From NCBI GenBank assembly GCA_018262455.1, contig JAGSPR010000152.1, forward strand, positions 1-13,371: 13,371 nt of DNA, in the 5' to 3' direction. Numbering within the stretch: the first letter of the stretch is position 1; every line of letters starts with the position of its first letter. The notes below the pieces were generated by a model, which saw nothing but the letters and a program-made list of their open reading frames with translations, searched no databases and was not told the origin of the DNA. The translations under genes were made by a program, and so were the position numbers. The stretch is from Deltaproteobacteria bacterium (lineage in GTDB: Bacteria; Myxococcota; Polyangia; Haliangiales; Haliangiaceae). Shown here piece by piece: positions 1 to 7,078 of the stretch.

Positions 1-1
1 G

Positions 2-373
2 AAGGGCAACACCGCGTTCGGGGTGTGCCCTCACCACCTGTTACCGGTGATCTACCGGATCTCGATGGCCTACATCCCGACGTCCAAGGTGCTCGGGCTG
101 TCCAAGCTGTCGCGGCTCGCGCGGATGATCGCGCGCGGGCCCCGCTTGCAAGAGGACCTCACGCACGAGCTCGCCGACGCCTTGCACGTCCAGCTCGCCA
201 GCCAGGGCTCGGCGGTCTACATCGAGGGCCTGCATATGTGCATGGCGGCTCGCGGGGTGGGTGCGCACGAGGCGCGGCTCGTCACCAGCGGCGTGCGCGG
301 GGTGTTCCTCGAGCTCGCGACGCGCGAGGAGTTCATCAAGCTGGTCGTGACACCCACGTCGACGCTGATCTGA
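2..373 (+). CDS. folE: GTP cyclohydrolase I (C-terminal part, 5' end outside window)
   Basis: GTP cyclohydrolase I converts GTP to 7,8-dihydroneopterin triphosphate, the first step of folate/pterin synthesis, in the cytoplasm. The reading frame is open from base 2, so the gene starts upstream of the window and only about 123 codons are visible. Seen: the zinc-site motif CPHHLLP (bases 26-46), the stretch AYIPTSKVLGLSKLSRLAR matching the family's YIP...GLSKL block, LQEDLT, and HMCMAARG, which carries the second zinc cysteine. Most FolE proteins have CEHH at the first site; here it is CPHH. The arrangement of zinc Cys/His and the substrate region is otherwise normal. The C-terminal tail is short and ordinary. 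The LRR lipoprotein gene begins 16 bases after the stop, so the two may be cotranscribed. Confident of the family; a divergent FolE-like T-fold enzyme is the alternative. Confidence 0.9.
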   Translation, partial: KGNTAFGVCPHHLLPVIYRISMAYIPTSKVLGLSKLSRLARMIARGPRLQEDLTHELADALHVQLASQGSAVYIEGLHMCMAARGVGAHEARLVTSGVRGVFLELATREEFIKLVVTPTSTLI

Positions 374-389
374 CGCAACCGGCTCGAGG

Positions 390-2267
390 ATGCGCTGTCT
401 GATCGCCATGCGCGCTGTGGCCCTCACCCTGCGCGGCGCCCTGCGCGGCGCCCTGCTCGGCGCCCTGCTCGGCGGCGGATGTGCGCATCCCCGGCCAGCA
501 CCCGTCGTGGTAGCGCGGCCGGGGCCCGTGACGCATGCCCCCGCCGCGGCAGCAGTCTCGCCGTGGCCGGTGCCGATGCGCGTCATGACCTGGACGCCTG
601 AAGGGGTGATCCAGGTCGGCGAGCTCCCGGGGGCACCGCCGAAATCCCTGCCCAGCACGCCCTGGTACGTCGAGCCCACCCGCACGCTCGACCAGGCGAT
701 GTGGCACCGGGTCGTCGCGGCCGTTCGCGAGGAGCACGTGCCCGGGCTGTCGCTGCGCGGCCAGCCGATCGCGCCTTGGCTCCACGAGCTCCACGAGCTG
801 CCCGAGCTCGTCGCGCTGATCCTCGACGATACCGCGGTCGATGCGGCGGCCCTCGACGCCCTCGACCTGCCGCTGCACCGGCTCTATCTCGCGCGCACCC
901 ACATCGACGACTCCGCGATCGGCAAGCTCGCGAGCCGCCCGGCGCTGGCGGGCCTCGAGGTGCTCGATCTCGAAGACTGCGCGATCGGCGACCCGACCGT
1001 CCAGCTACTCCGCGCGTTCCCCGAGCTGCGCGCGCTGAACCTCGCGGGCACGCGGATCACGGATGCCGGCGGTGCCCAGCTCGGTCGGTTGACCAAGCTC
1101 TCGATCCTCGATCTCGGCGGCACGCCGGTCGGTGCCAGGACGATCGCCGCGCTCCGGCCGCTCGCGATCCGCGAGCTGTTCCTCGATGGCACCCGGGTCG
1201 GCAAGGAGATCGCGACGCTCGCCGCGTTCGCCCCCGGGCTCGTGCGATTCGAGGCGTCGTCGCTCGCGGCGTACAAGCCGACCGATGGCGATGTCGGCTG
1301 GCTCGCCGGCGCGCCGAACCTCGTCGAGGCCGGGCTGTCCGGATCGCGCGTCCACGACAAGCTCGTGCTCGCGCTCGCGGCGCTGCCGCACCTGCGCGAG
1401 ATCCGGATCGCCGGCACGCCGATCACGCTCGATGCGGTGAAGGCGGTCGCGGCGCGGCGCGACCTCGAAGAGGTCGATCTCGCGGAGACGCCGGTCGACG
1501 ATGCCAGCGCGGCGGCGTTGCTCGCGATGCCCCGGATGCGCGTGCTGCGGCTCGATCGGACCGCGATCACCGATGCGGCGTTGAAGGTCACGCCGAGCCC
1601 GGTGGTGGTCGAGCTCTACCTGTCCCGCACGGCGGTCAGCGATGTCGGGCTCGAGGTCCTCGCGGCGACCCCGAAGCTCGAAGCGCTCGGCCTCGGCGAG
1701 ACCCAGGTTGGCGATGCCACCATCACGCGGGTGGCCCGACTGTCCGCGCTACGGACACTCGTGCTGTCGCAGCTGCGATCGAGCCGAGAGATCCTCGTCG
1801 AGCTCGGCGCGCTGCACGAGCTCGAGCGGCTGTACCTCGACACGACTCGCGCCGACGACACGACGCTCGCCGCGCTCGGCAAGCTGCGCGAGCTGAAGGT
1901 GCTGCACCTCGCCAACACCGACGTCTCGCAGGATGCACTTCCCGTGCTGCGCGGCTTCACCCAGCTCGAGGAGCTCACGATCGGTGACACTCGCATGCAC
2001 GGCGAGATCGCCAACCTCGACGCCTGGCCGCACCTGCGCACGCTGTCGGTGAGCGGGCTCGAGCTCGGCGACGACGCCCTGCCGGTCCTGGCGCGGAGAA
2101 TGTCGCTCGTCACCCTCGATCTCACGGGGACCGACGTCCACGACCCGGCGGCCCTCACGAAGCTGCCGAGGCTACGCGTGCTCGGGCTCGTCGGTACGAA
2201 GCTCTCGCCGCAGGGCCTGGCGTCCGCGAACGCGCTCGCCGCACGCGGCGTCAACGTCATCCGCTAG
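390..2267 (+). CDS. Leucine-rich-repeat lipoprotein (about 20 LRRs)
   Basis: A 625-residue protein with an N-terminal hydrophobic signal ending in LLGGGC (Cys31), which suggests a lipoprotein, although Gly at -3 is not ideal for a lipobox. After a Pro/Ala-rich linker (about residues 32-110), about 20 repeats of 22-26 residues run from about residue 135 to the end, with the pattern LxxLxLxxTxIxDxxxxxL (for example LRALNLAGTRITD and LEALGLGETQVGD). This is the Thr-containing bacterial LRR type, related to GALA-like repeats, and forms a solenoid used for protein binding. No catalytic domain is seen. Repeat 7 (about residues 285-310) is irregular and longer. The signal peptide core is coded by a 12-base tandem repeat. 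An alternative start is the ATG at 408 (Met7); neither has a well-spaced ribosome site. Binding partner unknown; likely periplasmic or surface-anchored. Confidence 0.85.
   Translation: MRCLIAMRAVALTLRGALRGALLGALLGGGCAHPRPAPVVVARPGPVTHAPAAAAVSPWPVPMRVMTWTPEGVIQVGELPGAPPKSLPSTPWYVEPTRTLDQAMWHRVVAAVREEHVPGLSLRGQPIAPWLHELHELPELVALILDDTAVDAAALDALDLPLHRLYLARTHIDDSAIGKLASRPALAGLEVLDLEDCAIGDPTVQLLRAFPELRALNLAGTRITDAGGAQLGRLTKLSILDLGGTPVGARTIAALRPLAIRELFLDGTRVGKEIATLAAFAPGLVRFEASSLAAYKPTDGDVGWLAGAPNLVEAGLSGSRVHDKLVLALAALPHLREIRIAGTPITLDAVKAVAARRDLEEVDLAETPVDDASAAALLAMPRMRVLRLDRTAITDAALKVTPSPVVVELYLSRTAVSDVGLEVLAATPKLEALGLGETQVGDATITRVARLSALRTLVLSQLRSSREILVELGALHELERLYLDTTRADDTTLAALGKLRELKVLHLANTDVSQDALPVLRGFTQLEELTIGDTRMHGEIANLDAWPHLRTLSVSGLELGDDALPVLARRMSLVTLDLTGTDVHDPAALTKLPRLRVLGLVGTKLSPQGLASANALAARGVNVIR
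429..476 (+). repeat. Four tandem 12-base repeats in signal-peptide codons
   Basis: Four head-to-tail 12-base units, two of ctgcgcggcgcc followed by ctgctcggcgcc and ctgctcggcggc. They are in frame and encode LRGA-LRGA-LLGA-LLGG, which is most of the hydrophobic core of the lipoprotein signal. The first two copies are identical; copies 3 and 4 differ from them by one or two bases. Unit gain or loss would change signal length by four residues without a frameshift. Confidence 0.9.
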
Positions 2268-2288
2268 TCGGGTACACTGAGCCCGGGG
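2267..2288 (+). promoter_or_regulatory. Putative -10 element (GTACACT) before menH
   Basis: The heptamer GTACACT (2272-2278) ends 10 bases before the menH ATG. It fits the TANNNT -10 form and is one of six GTANNNT copies sitting just before start codons in this window. No clear -35 hexamer is visible 16-18 bases upstream. If it is a -10 element, the transcript would start only a few bases before the ATG, giving menH its own near-leaderless promoter inside the LRR-menH gap. Confidence 0.4.
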
Positions 2289-2981
2289 ATGCGCATCGCA
2301 CTGCTCCACGGTTTCGCCGGCAGCCCCGCGGACTGGGACGACACGATCGCCGCGTGGGCCGTGCGCGACGATCAGCTCGTCGCGGTCGCGCTGCCGGGCC
2401 ACGGTGAGGTCCCCGTTTGCGACACGTGGGACGGCAACCTCGCCGAGGTCGCGCGGGCTCTCTCCGGCTGCGAGCTCGTCGTCGGCTACTCGCTCGGTGC
2501 CCGGATCGCGCTCGGGCTGGTGGCGACCGGGCGTGCGCCGCGCGCGATCCTCATCAGCGTCAACCCCGGGATCTCCGACGCCGAGCGCGCGGCGCGGCGG
2601 GCGAGCGATGCGGTGTGGGCGACGCTGCTGCGCGAGCGTGGCATCGAGGCATTCGCCTCTGCCTGGCAGGGGCAGCCGCTGTTCGCGACGCAGGCACGGG
2701 CGTCCGATGAACGGCGTGCGGCTCGCCGCGACCGCCGGATCCGCCTCGATCCCGAGCAGCTCGCTCGCAGCCTCGAGGTGGTGGGCCTCGCCGAGATGCC
2801 AGACTATCGAGGCGCGGTCACGCCGGATCGGATCGCGCTCGTCGCAGGTGCCGACGATGCAAAGTACGTGGCGATCGCGCGCGCGATGGGCGCACCGCTC
2901 GAGCTTATCGCCGACTGCGGCCACGATCCGACCCTCGAGCGGCCGCAGGCCCTCGCCGAGGCGCTGCACCGCTTCAGGTGA
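2289..2981 (+). CDS. menH: MenH-type alpha/beta hydrolase (SHCHC synthase)
   Basis: A 230-residue alpha/beta hydrolase. MenH eliminates pyruvate from SEPHCHC to give SHCHC in menaquinone synthesis (cytoplasm). Seen: the oxyanion-region motif LLHGFAGSPADW (residues 5-16), LPGHG (35-39), the nucleophile elbow GYSLGAR with Ser68, a candidate acid Asp190 (AGADDAKY) and His212 (DCGHDP). The block from NPGISDAERAAR to WQGQPLF resembles the MenH lid, where E. coli MenH has HPGLQNAEQRAER and WYQQPVF. Length matches the family (about 250). The ATG at 2289 is chosen because the hydrolase fold begins directly with beta-strand MRIALLHG. The gene ends in an 8-base tail-to-tail overlap with the thioesterase gene on the other strand. 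No other men gene is in the window. A different ester or C-C hydrolase of the same family is possible. Confidence 0.75.
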   Translation: MRIALLHGFAGSPADWDDTIAAWAVRDDQLVAVALPGHGEVPVCDTWDGNLAEVARALSGCELVVGYSLGARIALGLVATGRAPRAILISVNPGISDAERAARRASDAVWATLLRERGIEAFASAWQGQPLFATQARASDERRAARRDRRIRLDPEQLARSLEVVGLAEMPDYRGAVTPDRIALVAGADDAKYVAIARAMGAPLELIADCGHDPTLERPQALAEALHRFR

Positions 2982-3384
2982 ACAGCGCGCGCAGGTCGTC
3001 GGGGATCTTCACAGGACGGCCGCTCGTCATCGACATCATCGCCCAGGTGGTGGCCGCGCGCGCGACGACCTGTTCGCCACGCCGGAGCTCGGTCTTGCGG
3101 ATGCACGAGGCGAGCCGCCAGCTCTCGACCCAGGTCTCGCCGACGAGGAGCTCGCCCTCGCGCACCTGCGCGATGTAATCGATCTCGTGACGGCGCACCA
3201 CGAACACGGCGCCGAGCGCGCGGTACTCCGGGTGATCCCAGCCGAGCGCGCGTGAGTGGCCCATCGCGACCTCGAGGATCCAGCGCAGGTACACGAGGTT
3301 CGAGACGTGGCCGAGCTCGTCGATGTCGGCGGCGGTCGCGGTGATGGGCATCGTGAACCGGGCGAGCGACACGGCCGCGGACAT
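2974..3384 (-). CDS. Hotdog-fold acyl-CoA thioesterase (4HBT/FadM/YbgC-like)
   Basis: A 136-residue single hotdog domain, the usual size for this family. It hydrolyses an acyl- or aroyl-CoA thioester in the cytoplasm; the substrate cannot be read from the sequence. Seen: the N-terminal motif DIDELGHVSNLVYLRW (residues 20-35), corresponding to DxDxxGHxxNxxY, with Asp22 aligning with the catalytic Asp17 of 4-hydroxybenzoyl-CoA thioesterase; the long helix after it; and strands with RRHEIDYIAQVREGELL. The gene lies 18 bases downstream of the sigma-like gene on the same strand, so the two probably form one transcript. Its 3' end overlaps menH by 8 bases. Because 1,4-dihydroxy-2-naphthoyl-CoA thioesterase of menaquinone synthesis also has a hotdog fold, that role is possible, but this is only inferred from position. 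Confidence 0.8.
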   Translation of the reverse strand: MSAAVSLARFTMPITATAADIDELGHVSNLVYLRWILEVAMGHSRALGWDHPEYRALGAVFVVRRHEIDYIAQVREGELLVGETWVESWRLASCIRKTELRRGEQVVARAATTWAMMSMTSGRPVKIPDDLRALFT

Positions 3385-3402
3385 TACAGCAGGGAGCCCT
3401 CG

Positions 3403-4287
3403 TCAGGCGAGCTGGCGGAGGCTGAGCTCGAGCTGGCTGCGGAGGAGGCGGAGGATGCTCTCGACCTCGTTGGTGGAGGCGTTGAGGGCGGAGCCCAGGT
3501 AGTCGCGGGTGCCAGCCAGGATGGCGGCGCGAGCAGCGACGACCCAGCGCGCAGTGGTAGCCCGATCGACGCGGTAGAGCGCGGCGAGCTGGTCGATGGT
3601 GAGACCGTCGATGTAGTACTGGCGAAGCACGTTGCGCTGGCGCTCGGCGAGGCTCTTGATCGCCCCATCGAGCGCGCAACGAACCTCGTCGCGATAGCGA
3701 TTGCGAAGCAGCGCGAGCTCGGGATCGTGGACGTTCGCCGAGAGCCGATCGAGCTCGTCATCGCCGTGATCGGGCGCGGCGGTGGCGCCGACGAGCCGCC
3801 TGCCGGTGCGAACGCCCACGCTCCGCAGCCAGCTGCGCAGCCGGCCGCGACCGCCGAAAGTGGCGATCGCGGGCAGCGGGGGATCGCCCACGAGCACCAT
3901 GATCAGCACGCGTTGCTCGGTCTCGTCGATCGTGGCCTCGGGCACCCCGAGCTTCGCCAGGGCCGGACGGATCACCGGCAGGATGGCCTCGTGGAAGGCG
4001 GCGATCGCGGCCGGATCCGCGGCCGTGCACGCGGCCGCGAGGAAGAGATCGGCAGCGGGCATGGTCCGGATCACGCGGTCTGCAGGCTCGTCGCTCCGCT
4101 CACGTAGCTTGTCTGCGAGATGATGCAGGTACGCCGTGGGGTCGAGCTGGACGGTGGGCCACGCCGCGGCCGCCTCGGCGAGCTGCTGCCCGAGCAACGG
4201 CTCGAGATCCCCGATCGCGGCAACCTCGTCTCGCCGGGGCGAGTCGAGGTATCCGAGCAAGCACGTGGCATGCACGTTCGCCACCAT
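3403..4287 (-). CDS. Divergent sigma-70-like factor, myxobacterial type
   Basis: A 294-residue protein from the ATG at 4287. The last 100 residues hold a sigma region 4-like helix-turn-helix: SLAERQRNVLRQYYIDGL (212-229), then IDQLAALYRVDRATTARWVVAAR (231-253). The middle part (PAADLFLAAACTAADPAAIAAF, 77-98, and GGRGRLRSWLRSVGVRTGRRL, 145-165) resembles the reduced region 2-like part of the large sigma-like family frequent in Myxococcota (I believe TIGR03001-type; not checked). The tail ends in VESILRLLRSQLELSLRQL, a conserved helix in that family. Such proteins are thought to direct RNA polymerase, but the region that melts the -10 element is not obvious here. The frame is open to an ATG at 4395, but 4287 is preferred: a GTANNNT element ends 5 bases before it and family similarity begins after it. 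Divergent from the outer-membrane protein gene. Confidence 0.7.
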   Translation of the reverse strand: MVANVHATCLLGYLDSPRRDEVAAIGDLEPLLGQQLAEAAAAWPTVQLDPTAYLHHLADKLRERSDEPADRVIRTMPAADLFLAAACTAADPAAIAAFHEAILPVIRPALAKLGVPEATIDETEQRVLIMVLVGDPPLPAIATFGGRGRLRSWLRSVGVRTGRRLVGATAAPDHGDDELDRLSANVHDPELALLRNRYRDEVRCALDGAIKSLAERQRNVLRQYYIDGLTIDQLAALYRVDRATTARWVVAARAAILAGTRDYLGSALNASTNEVESILRLLRSQLELSLRQLA

Positions 4288-4301
4288 CACGTAGCTTACA
4301 T
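4288..4301 (-). promoter_or_regulatory. Putative -10 element (GTAAGCT) before the sigma-like gene
   Basis: Read on the minus strand, GTAAGCT (4299-4293) ends 5 bases before the ATG at 4287. It is one of the recurrent GTANNNT heptamers. No clear -35 partner is seen. It supports the shorter start and a nearly leaderless transcript. Confidence 0.35.
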
Positions 4302-4326
4302 GCGGGCGGCGTGATGGATCGGCAAT

Positions 4327-4348
4327 CGAACGCCGAATGTCGCGTTCG
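4327..4348. repeat. Inverted repeat (7-bp arms) in divergent intergenic region
   Basis: CGAACGC (4327-4333) and GCGTTCG (4342-4348) are perfect 7-base arms around an 8-base spacer. They lie in the 170-base region between the divergent sigma-like and outer-membrane protein genes, about 40 bases upstream of the sigma-like ATG and 109 upstream of the other. This is a possible operator for either gene. The rest of the region (4288-4457) shows a second short dyad at 4395-4407 and nothing else I can name. Confidence 0.4.
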
Positions 4349-4394
4349 GGGCGCTCGCCAGCGGTCGAGGGAGCCGCGTAACCATTCGCGGTCA

Positions 4395-4407
4395 CTGGAG
4401 TTTCCAG
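4395..4407. repeat. Short dyad CTGGA-GTT-TCCAG
   Basis: Five-base arms (4395-4399 and 4403-4407) around a 3-base centre, 50 bases before the start of the outer-membrane protein gene. It lies in a locally less GC-rich patch and could be an operator half-site pair; it is short enough to be chance. Confidence 0.25.
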
Positions 4408-4457
4408 AAATCACACGATCGCGATGCGACAACTGGGCCCCGCTCGCCACCAGGAGC

Positions 4458-5090
4458 ATGAAGCATCGACTAGCGATCGTGTTCGCGCTCGCCGCCACCG
4501 CCGCCGCCACCGCGCCTGCCCACGCCGACGAGCTCGGTGGCAACCCGAACGACGCCGGCAAGGTCACCGGCATCCGCAAGGGCGTGAACGAGCTGGACCT
4601 CGGCGGGGTCTTCGTCCTCAGCTACAACAAGGCCGGGGACGGCGCGGCGCAGACGCGGATGTCGACGCTGGGCGGCGCCGGCTTCCAGCACTTCATCAAC
4701 AACAACCTGTCGGCCGGCGCGAACGTCCTGTTCAACTACGATCGTCAAAGCCCGACGACGTACTCGACGGCGTTCGGCGGCACGCTGTTCGGCTCGCTCC
4801 ACCTCCGGCTCGGGTTGGGCGCATTCCTCCGGCCGACCCTCGGCGCGGGGCTGCTGGTCGGCAACCAGAACAGCGAGCTGACCCCCGGCATGGTCGTCCG
4901 GGCGCGCCAGGTCGCAGGCCTCGTCCGGATCGCGATGCCGTTCGCGTACTTCCCGAGCAAGCGCGTCGTGCTGCAAGCCGGCCCCGAGCTCAACGTCACC
5001 CTCGGGAACGTGACCCCGGAAGGAGCCGAGGCGCAATCGTTCACCTCCGTCGCGGGCGGGTTCGGTGTCAGTGCTGGCTACGCGTTCTGA
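4458..5090 (+). CDS. Outer-membrane beta-barrel protein
   Basis: A 210-residue exported protein. The ATG at 4458 starts a clear signal peptide (MKHRLAIVFALAATAAATAPAHA, cut before DELGG). The mature part alternates polar and hydrophobic residues in strands with Gly/Asn turns (GGAGFQHFINNNLSAGANVLF, LHLRLGLGAFLRPTLGAGLLVG, VVLQAGPELNVTLGN) and ends in the aromatic signature GYAF recognised by the BAM machinery, as expected for an 8-stranded barrel. No specific family or substrate is recognised. A purine-rich AGGAG (4452-4456) lies just one base before the ATG, closer than a normal ribosome site, so initiation may be unusual. The frame is open to an ATG at 4311, but that would bury the signal peptide. 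It is followed closely by the unknown gene at 5098. Confidence 0.8.
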   Translation: MKHRLAIVFALAATAAATAPAHADELGGNPNDAGKVTGIRKGVNELDLGGVFVLSYNKAGDGAAQTRMSTLGGAGFQHFINNNLSAGANVLFNYDRQSPTTYSTAFGGTLFGSLHLRLGLGAFLRPTLGAGLLVGNQNSELTPGMVVRARQVAGLVRIAMPFAYFPSKRVVLQAGPELNVTLGNVTPEGAEAQSFTSVAGGFGVSAGYAF

Positions 5091-5097
5091 GATCCGG

Positions 5098-5733
5098 GTG
5101 AGCGATCTGGTCGACGAGGTCGAAGCACTGCTCCGCGCGGTCGAGCGAGAGCTTCGCGGGTTCGGCCGGCTGTCGTTCCTCACGTGCGAGGTGCTGCGCA
5201 GCCACGAGGGGCTGCACGGGCTCGAGCCATGCCTTCGGTTCCTGGGCTGCACCGTGTTCGCGGCCGATCCCGATGAGCCACCGGTATCGCGCCGGTATCG
5301 GGTTCAGATGTGCCGGCTCATGTTGCTGTCGCTCGCCGCCCACACCACCACGCCGCGGTGGAGCTGCTTCCAGCTCGAGCAGATGTTCGAGGCCTCGCTG
5401 CAGATTCCGGGCGCCGAGCTCAGCGACCTCGTCCAGGCACAGTTCGCCCTGCTCGCCGAGACGCCCGGCCCCACCTCGACCGAGCATGCCAGCTTCCTCC
5501 GCGAGCTCGGTCACCAGGTCGCCGGCAAGCGCCGCCTGGGCCACGCCGACGACGACTTCGTGTGGATCGCGGTGCGGCTCGAGGATGCCATGTTCCCCGC
5601 CACCGAGGCGCAGGCCTACTTCGCGACCCACGCGTTGCCACGCCGGCTCCGCAGCGCGACCCGCGAAGTCATCCTGCGCACGGTGGTGTCCCCGCTGCTC
5701 GCCGACGAGGTCGCCCGCGCCCTCGACGACTAG
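5098..5733 (+). CDS. Unrecognised helical protein
   Basis: I do not recognise a family. From the GTG at 5098 it has 211 residues, no signal peptide and no membrane segment, so it is probably cytoplasmic. It looks mainly alpha-helical, opening with an amphipathic helix (SDLVDEVEALLRAVERELRGF). It has five cysteines (30, 45, 51, 72, 90) and three histidines (36, 40, 82) in the first 90 residues, which could bind a metal, but they do not form a known pattern. The GTG at 5098 is preferred because it lies 7 bases after the upstream stop; another in-frame GTG at 5065 would overlap that gene by 26 bases. It is probably cotranscribed and translationally coupled with the outer-membrane protein. Its stop overlaps the ndh stop on the other strand by 4 bases. 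Confidence 0.65.
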   Translation: MSDLVDEVEALLRAVERELRGFGRLSFLTCEVLRSHEGLHGLEPCLRFLGCTVFAADPDEPPVSRRYRVQMCRLMLLSLAAHTTTPRWSCFQLEQMFEASLQIPGAELSDLVQAQFALLAETPGPTSTEHASFLRELGHQVAGKRRLGHADDDFVWIAVRLEDAMFPATEAQAYFATHALPRRLRSATREVILRTVVSPLLADEVARALDD

Positions 5734-7067
5734 CGCTCGATGGAGATCACACGCGCCGGCTCGCCGAGCGCCGGCTCGCCGTGGGCATCGATCGAACGAA
5801 CCGCGGGCAGCGCACCGACAGGCCCCGTGATCAGGCGAGCCCCGCGCGTGAAGCTGATCCACGACCAGCCCCAGCTGAACACCACGCGCAGCCGGTTGCG
5901 GAACCCGACGAGGAACATGATGTGGACGACCCACCACAAGAGCCACGCGATCAGGCCGGACCTCGCGAACCGCTTGGTCGCGATCACGGCCGAGGCCCGG
6001 CCGATGGTCGCCATGTTGCCCCTGTCGTGATAGGCGAACGCCGGCCGCGCGGGCTTGCCGCGAACCTCGGAGGCGATGATCGCCGTGACGTGCTTGCCGC
6101 CCTGGATCGCGCCTTGCGCCACCCCGGGCACCTGCGCGCCTTCGGCCGTCACCATCCGCGCGAGGTCGCCGATGACGAACACCTCGGGGTGACCCGGGAT
6201 CGAGAGGTCGGGCTCGACCTCCACGCGGCCCGCTCGATCGCGCGGCACGCCGAGGCTCTCGGCCAGCGGCGAGGCCTCCACGCCAGCAGCCCAGATCACC
6301 GTGCGCGCGCCGATGCGCTCCTCGATGTCGCCGACCTTCGCCGTGACGCCGCGATCATCGATGCAGGTCACGCGCGTGTTGAGCCGGACCTCGACGTGGC
6401 GCTGCTCGAGGGCCCGCTTCGCCGCCGCCGACAGCTTGGGCGGATACACCGGGAGCACCCGCTCGCCGCTCTCGCACAGCAGCACGCGCACCTGCCTCGA
6501 GTCGATCGATCGGAAATCGTTCGCGAGGGTGTTGAGCCCGATCTCGCCGAGCGCGCCCGCGAGCTCGACCCCGGTCGGGCCGGCGCCGACGACGACGAAC
6601 GTCAACCACTCCTGCTGGAGGACGGGATCGCTCTCGCGCTCGGCCGCCTCGTACGCGATCAGCGTGCGGCGGCGGATCTCGAGCGCATCCTCGATCGACT
6701 TGAGGCCGGGCGCCACCTGCCCCCAGTCCTTGCCGAAGTACGAGTGGGTCGCACCGGTCGCGACGATCAGGTAGTCGTACTCGAGCACGCCGTCGTCGAG
6801 CTCCACGCGCCTGGCCGTGACGTCGATCGACCGTGCCGCGGCGAGCAGCACGCGGGCATTGGCCTGCTTCGCGAGCACCGCGCGGATCGGATAGGCGATG
6901 TCGCTGGGATTGAGCGCGGCGGTCGCGACCTGGTAGAGCAGCGGCTGAAACAGGTGGTGGTTGCGGCGATCGATCAGCGTGACGTTGACCTCTGCCCGGG
7001 CCAGGGCACGCGCGGCGGTCAACCCGCCGAACCCGCCGCCGATGATCACCACGTGTGGCCGCTTCAT
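5730..7067 (-). CDS. ndh: Type II NADH:quinone oxidoreductase (NDH-2)
   Basis: A 445-residue flavoprotein that passes electrons from NADH to membrane quinone without pumping protons. Seen: an N-terminal FAD-binding Rossmann motif IIGGGFGG (8-15), a second nucleotide site VVVGAGPTGVELAG (158-171) for NADH, VFVIGDLA (297-303) contacting FAD, the AQxAxQ quinone-site motif as AQGAIQ (317-322), and the C-terminal membrane-attachment segment LLWWVVHIMFLVGFRNR (376-392) followed by RGARLI, typical of NDH-2. Length fits the family (about 430). The frame stays open upstream to 7697, but the ATG at 7067 puts the FAD motif at the usual place. It follows the propeller gene by 58 bases on the same strand, with a hairpin in the gap, and its end overlaps the upstream neighbour's stop by 4 bases. 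Confidence 0.92.
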   Translation of the reverse strand: MKRPHVVIIGGGFGGLTAARALARAEVNVTLIDRRNHHLFQPLLYQVATAALNPSDIAYPIRAVLAKQANARVLLAAARSIDVTARRVELDDGVLEYDYLIVATGATHSYFGKDWGQVAPGLKSIEDALEIRRRTLIAYEAAERESDPVLQQEWLTFVVVGAGPTGVELAGALGEIGLNTLANDFRSIDSRQVRVLLCESGERVLPVYPPKLSAAAKRALEQRHVEVRLNTRVTCIDDRGVTAKVGDIEERIGARTVIWAAGVEASPLAESLGVPRDRAGRVEVEPDLSIPGHPEVFVIGDLARMVTAEGAQVPGVAQGAIQGGKHVTAIIASEVRGKPARPAFAYHDRGNMATIGRASAVIATKRFARSGLIAWLLWWVVHIMFLVGFRNRLRVVFSWGWSWISFTRGARLITGPVGALPAVRSIDAHGEPALGEPARVISIER

Positions 7068-7078
7068 GATGCTTGGAT

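Noticed and set aside
4288..4395. Longer start (ATG at 4395) for the sigma-like gene
   Set aside because: It adds 36 residues of unconserved-looking sequence across the inverted repeat and the GTAAGCT element; the ATG at 4287 fits better, though this is not proven.
4311..4457. Longer start (ATG at 4311) for the outer-membrane protein
   Set aside because: It would place a polar 49-residue extension before an obvious signal peptide.
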